Shown piece by piece: positions 55,625-64,000 of a stretch of DNA of 64,000 nt. The translations under genes and the position numbers were made by a program. The stretch's first letter is position 1, and each line of letters opens with the position of its first letter. The notes beneath the pieces were generated by a model, which saw only the letters and a list, made by a program, of their open reading frames with translations, was not told the origin of the DNA and did not search any database. The DNA comes from Smallanthus sonchifolius (taxonomy: Eukaryota > Streptophyta > Magnoliopsida > Asterales > Asteraceae): the NCBI GenBank assembly GCA_023525975.1, contig CM042021.1:79553501-79617500 (forward strand), read 5' to 3'.

Positions 55625-55930
55625 TTTTGCTCGTGATTTGTGTTTGATTCTTGGTGATTAGAGACGTTTTTGTGTACAATTTGACAAGAAATTGATCATT
55701 TTTAGAAGTTTTGTATCCATAGAGTTTTCAAGTTCTTGAAGCTGATTTTACTGCTGAATTCGTGGATTTGAGGTGGATTTTGGTGAAATTAATCCGATAG
55801 AAGTGTTCTAATTCATAAAATACTAAATCCTACGGTCCAATTTCTTCAAATTCCTTCTAATCTGTGAGAAATGATGATTTTCGGAGCTCTGAGTTCGTGT
55901 TTTCGTTTTTCTGAAGTTTCAGCGTTTTAG

Positions 55931-56185
55931 GCGAACTTGCTGATTCAGTTGCAGGCAAACTTAGGGAGGCGAACTTAATAAGTTCGCTCGGTGAAGATTA
56001 GGCGAACTTAATAAGTTCGCTCGGTGAAGATCAGGCGAACTTAACAAGTTCGCTTGGGGTTAAGTTCGCTCAATGAAGTTCAGGCGAACTTATTAAGTTC
56101 GCTCAGGCATTATCAGGCGAACTAATTTCAGGCGAACTTATCTAGTTCGCTTGTGTTCTAAAATATATATATTTCAGGCGAACTT
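55931..56185 (+). repeat. Palindrome array in H leader
   Basis: Further units of the LTR palindrome lie between PBS and gag: 55969-55987, 56002-56020, 56035-56053, 56084-56102 and 56132-56150. Half units stand at about 55931, 56063, 56115 and 56178. The central triplet varies (AAT, AAC, ATT, ATC) while the 8-base arms are kept; one unit (ATC) has a single arm change. Units are separated by TCGGTGAAGAT-like spacers, with a period near 33 bases in the first three. They would be in the transcript leader. Confidence 0.85.
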
Positions 56186-56340
56186 ATCTATTTTGGCAGA
56201 AAATTTTTTCTTGTCCAAATTTTTTAGGGAAATCTTATATGGTTGGTTTATATAATTTTTAAAATTTTGAATTTTTAAAATTTTTAAAAAAGAGTTTTGA
56301 CGGGAAATTTTTTTTCAGATATTTTCATAAAAAATTCAAA

Positions 56341-58143
56341 ATGTCAATTTCATGTGATGATAATGAGATTGAAAATATGCCACCGAGGCTTTTGTGCATA
56401 TCAGATTACCGTAGCTGGAAAGTCCGGTTCGAACAGTTCGTAACATAAACTAATGAAAATTTTTGCAGACCAATAACAGTAGGATATGTGCATCCTACTT
56501 TTGACTATCTAGAATTTTGTGATGTTCCTAAACCAGTGACAGCTCTTACTAAAGTAGAAAAGCAGAAATTTGATCGAGAGATGAAAACATGTGAAACTTT
56601 AACGATGTCTTTACCAAAAGAAATCATTCATAGTCTCGGGAAGTGTTCAACTTCAAGAGATCTATGGGAAGCATTGAAGAAAAAGGGTGAAGCAAGTTCT
56701 CAAGCGTTTGTGGTCTTGATTAAAGAAGTATTAGAGAAGCAGGGTGATTCTCAAAGTGATTCTTCTACAAATTTAACTGATAGTGAGAGTATTCGTTCTG
56801 GTGAAAGTACTCAATCTACTGAAACTGATATGATGACTGAAGAAAACTTTCAAATAGATGAAGATGGTCTGAGTGAATCAGAAATTGATACAGAGCCTGT
56901 CATTGTAGCTCAAAAGGGTGAAGCTGATGATGACGTATTCATGGCTCCTGGTGCATCTTCTTCAGAAGTAAAAGCTGAGGTAGTTTCTAACTCTGAAACG
57001 TTTTGTTCTAACTGTGTTTCAGTAAATGATAACATGATGAGGGTTATGGATGACAACGTAAACCTCATTTGTGATATGAAATCGATGCACACGGTAAACC
57101 AGAAATTAAAGGATAATGAGAATGTGTGTATTGAAAGGATAGAATCACTGAAGATGGATATAAATTCTCTGACTTTGAAGATAAAAGAGAAGGCATATCA
57201 CCTGGATATGGCTTTTGCTGAAATTGAGAATAGAAATACTGATCTTGCTGAGAAAGATAAGGAACTAGCTGAATCTAAAGCAGAGGTAATCAGATTGCAT
57301 AGAAAGTTAGAAAGCTTTGGAAATTCATCATTCTTATTAGGACATTATCATAATAATACTAAAGAAGGGAAGGGAACTAGTGGTATTGGTTATGTTCCTC
57401 CACCATTCAACAAAAATTATTCTATTACACCTGAGATTATAAAAGATGAGGATTTAGATCCTAAGACTGTGTTGAAAGTGAATCCAGTAACATGTGAAGA
57501 TATGGTGTATTCTGATGAGAGTGAAGATGAATATTTTGATGAAGCTAAGGTAGAGGGGATACCGAAAGAGGTTAAGAAAGAAGACTTAAAGGTTGATTCT
57601 AATTCATCTAGAAATTATACATTTGGAAGTTCTTCAAACTCAAGGAGAGTTCCATATGTTAGAGATTATAAAGACATGCGTACATGCTTTCATTGTAATG
57701 AGATGGGACACATTGTGGTAACATGTCCTTACAAAAATAAAGGAAAGAAGCATGTAGTTCCTGAGAAGATGAAGTCTGAATCAAAACCTGTTGAGAAAGA
57801 GTTTGTTCCGTCTCAAACTCTAAAAGAAGTTCTTGTAGGCGAATCTTCTTCAAGTGCATCCTATCGTGTGAAGATTCCTTATATGAGAGAATATAGTGAG
57901 AAGAGATCTTTCTTTTATTGTGGTCTTGTGGGTCACATTAGGATTGCTTGTCCTCACAACGCCAAAGGTAACCGACATGTTACTCTAGGAAAGGTAAGAA
58001 CTCTTGGTAAGCCTTATGTTACCACAAATGTGGTTAAACCTCATGATACACCAAAGGGTAATTCAAAATCTAAGGTTAGGCTTTCTAGACCTCAAAGACG
58101 GAGGAGAAACAAAAGATTGAGAAAACTTTTAGAACAACAATAG
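56341..58143 (+). pseudogene. gag: H gag polyprotein (one internal stop)
   Basis: Starts at ATG 56341 (MSISCDDNEIENMPPRLLCI) with the gag-like DYRSWKVRFEQF motif. One TAA interrupts at about 56446-56448, then 551 codons are open from 56488. UBN2-like capsid: SLPKEIIHSLGKCSTSRDLW. An acidic Ser-rich linker follows, then a coiled coil (about residues 200-280 of the open part; LAEKDKELAESKAEVIRLHR). Zinc knuckle 1 CFHCNEMGHIVVTC (from residue 400) is intact. Knuckle 2 reads FFYCGLVGHIRIAC, with the first Cys changed to Phe. The C-terminus is basic (RRRRNKRLRK). Only gag is retained in this element, which suggests cis use of its RNA plus trans enzymes. Confidence 0.85.
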
Positions 58144-58430
58144 TTTTCACAATCAAATCAATTTTCAAATGAAAGAAAATGTACAAACACTTCACATTTT
58201 AAGCAAAAAGAACTTAATGAACATAAGTGTGTTGGGAAATCTGAAGTTTCTGCTTCTGAATCGTCGGAACAATCTCCAAAAATCGATGAGAGATTCGATT
58301 ATGAATGGAGTGAAGTTTTTTTTATTATGATACAGATGGACGACCCATGAATACCATGGCTTGGGTCCCAATTTCAAATTAAGGTTTCTTGTTAGATGTG
58401 CAGGATTAACCAAGAGGGACTATTAATAAT

Positions 58431-58476
58431 ATTTGGTTTGTTGATAGTGGTTGTTCATAGCACATGACAGGGAATG
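58431..58476 (+). pseudogene. H protease stub
   Basis: IWFVDSGCS, a stop, then HMTGND: the start of a Copia protease (DSGCS.HMTGN) in a frame different from gag. Nothing after it resembles the rest of protease or integrase, marking a deletion point of the pol region. Confidence 0.75.
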
Positions 58477-60364
58477 ACATATGTAAGAGAAAAGAGTTGT
58501 TGATAACTGAGAAATCTATTTGATTCAATGACTTGTTGCTCAAAGGGGAGAATATGTCACACACAATGTTTTGGAAAGAGTTTTACAAAGTCCAAATGAT
58601 AACCTGAAACTTAGGATGACAATGGTGAGCATAAATTCGTTGATGCAACCATTTGACTAGTTGAGGAGGAGTCTACAGGACAGGGGGAGTACAGATTTGT
58701 GTTTGTGACAAAGGCAAAGACATTCAATTATAGGATTACATCAGTTTGAGTTTTTAATTGATTGAATTGCTTAATCCTGAGTAACCAAGTAAAATGTTTT
58801 CATGGAAGGTTTATTTTCGTTTGTTTTACTTTCTTTGAAAAAGATTTTGAAAAAGCCAAACAAATTGAAAAATATAAAATCGACATTACTTGAAGTTAAA
58901 GAAGAGATGATAGTACATCAGTAGATGTTCTTTCACATATGACCTTAGATTAACTCGTTGGTGCTTTATGTTAATATATCTGATTATATGTTTTGATCTA
59001 AACTTCAGAGACTACACAAAAAGGAAATGATAGTGTTGTGTATGCATATAATTTGAATTGTCAGTAGACTAAAAGCGTCACTGAACCATTAGTAGTGTGA
59101 AAACATAATTGCATATGTTACAACTGTGATTTTAACCCATTTTATGACTGGGTGTGTGTGTTAAAAGATCACTATCAGATAAAGAATATTAACTTTTAAT
59201 AAAGATTGTCCTATGAGATCAGTTTCGGGTTATGTCCTTAGCACTATTCATTCGATTTGCTTCAGTGCCCATGTCCCGAAAAGCATGCAATTTGAAGTAT
59301 ATTCAAGATATGTACTTGACAACATATGTCAAACATATACTAGCAGTTGGATCATATTGATAAATCATCTTTATTGATTCCATTGAATTCATAATCCAGA
59401 TAACAGTTGGATCCACGTACCTGAATCGTATGATTCCACATATATAAGCCAAGACATTGAATCATTCGATTCCGAATCTCATTGATTCCTATACAATCCA
59501 ATTTGGATTCTGCTATTCATGTGCTAAGTGATGTCTCCTCATTCGAGAAATTCGGATAATCTTTAGTAAAATCTCATATGTCTTGAAGATAGTGCATTTA
59601 CTTTCTGTTGGCATACTAGTGGGGTACACGTTGTATTTCATACTTAAATGGTACCTTAACTCACAAGAAAGAGAGAATGAGATGCTTTAGTTTCAAATCT
59701 TATAATATTGACAATTTGAATTTGTGTGTCATAGTCTGATCCTATTTTCTTTGAATGTTTATCGCGTATCATAACATGCAATATGAAAGTCTTGAAAAGA
59801 TAGAGTGTGATAATCTTGAAAGATATTGGTTTGATTTGTCAAGGCTTGAAAGAATGACATAGGATACCATTTGATAATATATGGATTTTATATCCAAGAT
59901 GTGTGATTGATATCTCATATATACTGATATGATCTTCTTACTCGTGATGTTCGAGCAAAAAGATGTGATTTTGTATTTTACATTTCAGTTTATATAGAGA
60001 AAAACCAAAAAGATTTTGTGTTTCTTATGTTTGAAAAGCCAAAAAGTTTTTTTTTCAATCTTCCATGGAAATCTTAATTGTTGGTTATTCTTGGTTGTTC
60101 TCCCTTGCAAAAACTGAATATTACAGACAGAAGTTGATAAGGGGTCCTTCTTCCAAGTTTTCTTCTAGATAGAAAAAGAAAGTGGGCAAATGAACAAGAC
60201 GAAGACTACAGTGTGTTTGATGATATATGAAGACTGATGACAATCTTCTAAAGCTATTGTCAAGGGAGAGTCTGTTGGAGCATATTCTGGTGACAACGAG
60301 CTTGAAGATATTATGTCTTAGTCTTAGAGTCTTTGACTTGTAATTGATAGAATTGTTAGCAACA
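58477..60364 (+). mobile_element. H non-coding 3' region
   Basis: About 1.9 kb without recognisable domains. It contains ATTCGATTCC/GATTCCAT-type repeats at 59360-59500. Near 60260 TCAAGGGAGAGTCTGTTGGAG resembles a second polypurine tract plus LTR-like start, before the true one at 60365-60378. Confidence 0.6.
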
Positions 60365-60378
60365 GTTAAAGGGGAGTC

Positions 60379-60774
60379 TGTTAGGACATGTTTTGTAACT
60401 GTTGATAAAATTCTGTGTAAGTTCATAGAGTAAGCATCTTTAGGAGTGAACTTGTTAAGTTCGCCTAGTCTATTAGAGGCGAACTTGTTAAGTTCGCCTA
60501 AGCATCTTTGAAGAAAACTTGTTAAGTTCGCGTACAGCAGAACCGATGTCTATAAATATAGAGTTTATTGAGTCTGTTTAGTACACGTGAGAGAACGAGA
60601 GAACGATCAAGTATTCTGTAAACTCTGTTTGGTGATATAAAAGAGAAAGTTTATTTACCTGTTGTTTCTATTGTCGATTGAAATACAAAACGTTAATATG
60701 GTAGGATTCCGCACTCCGTGTTAGCGATACGTCCTGTCACGAGATCGATCTGAGATGAGTCATGTGGACCTACA
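60379..60774 (+). repeat. H 3' LTR (396 bp)
   Basis: TGTTAGGACATG to GTGGACCTACA. It has three palindromes (60446-60464, 60479-60497, 60513-60531); the first one of the 5' LTR is cleanly missing. TATAAATA recurs at about 60552-60559. Confidence 0.92.
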
Positions 60775-60779
60775 TGATG

Positions 60780-62961
60780 TTGTGTCAATCTTCCTTCAAG
60801 GAAGATGGGACTCCTTGGGGCATTTCTCTAGAGTAAAAGTACGAAGCCTTAAGGATGGGAGGAATAACTTAGACGAATGCGAGGACGAAGAAAACCTTGT
60901 CTTCACAAGGGGTTCGTGGTAGGCGAGCCAAAGGAGTAAATTGGTGGGAGTTTATTTGTTGATTAATCAACGATACATCACTATTATGGTATTGGCCTGA
61001 AGCAATCCATTGTGATGGATGAATGGAGTACTACTCGCGAAGAGTCGACTCCGAAAATTGGTGTATTATTCGGTTGGAGGTTCTCCGTATGGAGAAGGGT
61101 TTAAAGACGTGGAGGTAATGCAACAGGGTGAACTCGAGAGACGTTCTTGAGTTAGCTTTTTCCACAAGCCGATGTGGATCTTTCAATTTAGAGTTTTCTT
61201 CACGTACGATAGACCGATGGATTAGTCAAATGATTGTGGGCACGTCGTATGACTGGGTGTGGTCTTGCCTAAATCATGGAAGTATCGGAGGGAATGAAGA
61301 TAGATCGACTTTCTCGATGCTATCTGTTGACTTATAGAGTGGATTCTCATTCGTGGTGTACAACTCGAGTGGAGTTGAGCATTATGTGATGCAAGGAGAT
61401 CAAACTCGGGAAGCTAATGGGGTGTGAAGAGGAATTAGTGGTGGCTTCTAGAATGCCAAATATTCTAGCCGAGCTAGAAATCCCTTTGGGGAGGCAATAC
61501 TTGTTGTTGCCATATGTGTGGAAGTTACACAAGTGGAGTGATTGGATTTACTACACCGTAGTTTTTGTAGTCCTAATGATGTGTGCTACAGTTGTTTCAT
61601 CGAGACACATTCGAAGTGAATGTCTCAAGCTAAAGCACACGAATGACAAGGGGGAGAAAATAGAAATTTTAAGGTTGTCGAGCCGAACATTTCTAAACTA
61701 TCAAAGACGGGATTGAAGTCTTTTGGTATATTTTCTGATGAGGTTATATGTGAATCGGTGGATTTGGAGGCGATCAACATTGCGGGTTTCATAATGTAGA
61801 CAATTGTATAAATTATTAATTGAAGGGTGTGGGTGAAACAATCACATGGATTGGAGTCCTACGATTGTAGTGGAAATGGTGGGGTTACTTAGTAACCGTA
61901 TCAATGTTGGGTATGACTAAAAGGTGATGTGTTGACCCTGTTCTCGCCTAGAAACGGTGAAACACGTGGCACATGAATTGGTGTATGCCTGGCTCATGCC
62001 ATTGACACCAACCGACGCAATGAAATATTTGATGTTCCAGTTATGAAGAAGTTCATAAGGGTTTTATACCCGAATTTCACTTCTTGGAGTGTAACCGTTC
62101 TCTTGAGGGAAAGAAGAATGGAAGAATGTATACATATAATTGTCGGGTTTGAACAGGTGTTAAAGTCCTAATTTCAAAAAATTAAAGTAGAGGATGGCGA
62201 TATCCCATGAATGGTATCATTTCTGTTATGAATACTATGGAATTGCGGATGTAACTTTCTGACTTATTAGAAGTTCCGCGGTTTATGTGGACCAATGTGA
62301 AAGGTGTGTAGACCCATGTATGCTTATACGGTGGTCGTCTATTCGATGATAGTCGTTTCTATCTTTGAAGCAAAGTCGTTAAAGCTCATTATCTTCGTGA
62401 CTTTCCTAAAATTACCTAAAAGGAGAGGCCTTTCTTTGAAATGATTTGGTGAGCCATTTTGGCTTTTGTGGGAATCCATTATTGGATAAGGCGGTGAATT
62501 CTGAAGACGTATATATGTTGACCCGACAATGATCGATGTAATCAAGGGGTATATGGGTTGGAGTCCTAGAAATTCATAGGTGGCATTAGAAGTCTTAGAA
62601 TTTCACAGTCGGTGATTGAAAATGAAGTCATCGAACTTCAAAGGGGGATTGTAAGATTGAGATCTTTGAATCTCAAAGGATGACTTACGCTAGGTAGGAG
62701 TATCGCATATTCTCCTAGTCAGTTGTGAGATTTGGGATAAACAAATTATTGGATTATGAATGAGGTTGTGACTATGGCATTTGACGTGTCTTTCCATAGG
62801 AAGACCGTATGCCTTGTCGGATGTCTTGGTGACTCGTGCATTAGACTCGATTGTGTCTATATGTAACGAGGTAGGAGTATCGCATATTCTCCTAGTTAGT
62901 TGTGATCCTCATTGTAACAACTAATGGGGAGAACTTGGAGAGACAATTGATGAATCTATAT
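60780..62961 (+). mobile_element. Element G internal region, middle part
   Basis: No recognisable gag, RT or integrase motif. Contains many short inverted repeats, for example CCTTGT..ACAAGG near 60896-60911 and an identical 23-base hairpin unit twice (62695-62717 and 62872-62894; TAGGAG with CTCCTA). One open stretch, 61417-61716 (99 codons), includes a hydrophobic segment IYYTVVFVVLMMCATVV, but nothing supports it as a gene. G may be a large non-coding derivative or too decayed to read. Confidence 0.5.
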
Positions 62962-63378
62962 TGTATGTCCACATGACTCATCTCAGATCGATCTCGTGAC
63001 AGGATGTCTCGATAACACGGAGTGCGGAATCCTACCGTATTAACGTTTGTATACTAATTGACAATAGAAACAACATGTAAATAAACTTTCTCTTTGTATA
63101 TCACCAAAACATAGAGTTTACAGAATATCAATCAAGTCTTTCTACGTTTCTCTCTATCTTTAGAACAGATTCTGTAAACTCCTATTTATAGACACAAACT
63201 CTGCAATAGGCGAACTTAACAAGTTCGCCTCACATGAGACTAGGCGAACTTAACAAGTTCGCCTCTAGCAGAAACTTGTTCTATCATTTAGACAAAATCT
63301 ATACAATTACATAAAAACATAAAGACAATAAGACCTAAACTATTACAAAGCTTTTGTCATACATTCTATGTCCTAAAA
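62962..63378 (-). repeat. Solo LTR of the H family
   Basis: Reverse complement of the H LTR: TGTATGTCCACATGACTCA to CTATGTCCTAAAA. It carries two palindromes (63210-63228, 63244-63262) and the minus-strand TATA-like TATAAATA (about 63185-63192). The flanks TATAT and TATAC are a 4-of-5 target-site match. There is no internal sequence, so it arose by LTR-LTR recombination. The terminal CA is decayed. Confidence 0.85.
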
Positions 63379-63383
63379 TATAC

Positions 63384-64000
63384 GCAGGCGAGCGTTAGAA
63401 GGTTGAATTGAAGTCCTTGAACTTCATCGGTGTTCTTGAAGTCCTTGTACTTCATAAGTGATGAATGAGACTTATAAGTCTCATGATTGTTGTATGGTTG
63501 TTTTGGGGATTAAATTTTGGTGATTGTGGATGAAAGGAGGCACAATCTAGTGTGTGGTTATCAGTGTCTCACTTACCTACGGGTTAAGTCCAAATACCAA
63601 ATGTGAACCTACTCTCCCGTTTGGTCGGAGAACTTTGGTTCAAGAAGCATGTGATGCGACATGGTACATCTGTACCTGTTGAGTCGGATTGAGGTGTTAG
63701 TTTCTTCTTAGATTCGGGGGAAAACAGGTGACTAATTACCATTAGTTGAAAGATGATGCCATCTCATCTACCATTTGATTATTCACTTTCTATTGACTGA
63801 ATTACTAAATGGAGAACGGTGTCGAATACCGTTTGGTTGGGTGCTATTGGTTGTCGTGCAACTAAGCATCTTGGCGTAATTCAAGACTTTGCATGAAAGA
63901 TCTTGTTTATTGAGTGTGATTGAAAAATCCAGTCAAGGTGGATACAAAACCCTAAGTGGATTTAGGGAGGAGGTGTATTGAAATTCAAATGGGAACTTTG
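63384..64000 (+). mobile_element. Element G internal region, right part (to window edge)
   Basis: Non-coding. Continues the hairpin-rich character of G: GAAGTCCTTGAACTTC (63410-63425), GAAGTCCTTGTACTTC (63438-63453) and the perfect palindrome TGAGACTTATAAGTCTCA (63466-63483). No 3' LTR of G is reached. Confidence 0.5.

Larger units (their letters stand above)
55193..60774 (+). mobile_element. Element H: gag-only non-autonomous Copia retrotransposon
   Basis: A 5.6 kb element with LTRs of 418 bp (55193-55610) and 396 bp (60379-60774), flanked by the target duplication TGATG (55188-55192 and 60775-60779). PBS, a palindrome-rich leader, a gag of 600 codons, a protease stub, about 1.9 kb of non-coding sequence and a GTTAAAGGGGAGTC polypurine tract follow. 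No integrase, RT or RNase H is present, and the total length is too short to have held them. This is a deletion-type or TR-GAG-like element that would need enzymes from a relative. Confidence 0.9.

Noticed and set aside
55247..56185. CRISPR-like array of GCGAACTT palindromes
   Set aside because: Units are in an LTR and leader of a plant retrotransposon. Spacers are repetitive rather than unique and no cas genes exist.
1..64000. Host protein-coding gene between transposons
   Set aside because: Every stretch over 300 bases could be assigned, firmly or tentatively, to an LTR, internal region or array. No exon-like conserved host protein was recognised.

Overview
This is plant nuclear DNA made almost entirely of nested LTR retrotransposons. 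I see no host gene, CRISPR array or bacterial feature. Every primer-binding site I can find matches the 3' end of initiator tRNA-Met. Both Ty1/Copia and Ty3/Gypsy lineages are present. The third ORF of the two large Copia elements resembles, from memory, predicted proteins that are common in Asteraceae genomes, so a daisy-family plant is my best guess. This has not been checked by any search.

I name the elements A to I. A (minus strand, 1-4491) enters from the left and ends in a 3.0 kb LTR. B (plus) leaves an internal remnant and a 3' LTR (4492-8490). I (minus) is a fragment at 8491-9354. C (plus) starts at 9355 and hosts most of what follows. Its 5' LTR is split by F (minus, 12018-20520, TSD ATGAT). 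Its pre-gag ORF is split by the Copia element E1 (minus, 21236-32919, TSD GACAC). It is then broken again by D (plus, Gypsy, from 33522). D's 5' LTR is split by a second Copia element, E2 (minus, 35370-48131, TSD ATATT). D's reverse transcriptase is cut at 52294 by G (plus). G's internal region holds H (plus, 55193-60774, TSD TGATG), a short gag-only Copia element, and a solo LTR of the H family (62962-63378).

A, B, C, D and F share LTR features of one chromovirus (Tekay/Del-like) group: TG...CA ends with a GGTGTGACA-type terminus, iMet PBS, and a GGGACGAAAT-type motif before the 3' LTR. E1 and E2 look like the Maximus/SIRE branch of Copia: gag with several zinc knuckles, PR-INT-RT-RH, then a very long third ORF. 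Nearly all coding regions are decayed. The exception is F: its two 2.2 kb LTRs are almost identical, and its single ORF, encoding a coiled-coil protein with a C-terminal membrane segment, is intact.

Three patterns stand out. (1) All five Tekay-like LTR families carry, at the same relative place, a possible leader intron of 450-495 nt with a good splice donor, a branch point-like ACTCACCAAC-type motif and a TTTCAG/CTCAG acceptor. (2) Three unrelated families (E, F, H) each carry their own short palindromic repeat cluster in U3 upstream of the TATA box, and G carries a hairpin family with covarying stems. (3) tRNA-like pol III box B modules followed by T-runs occur in the LTRs of B and D.
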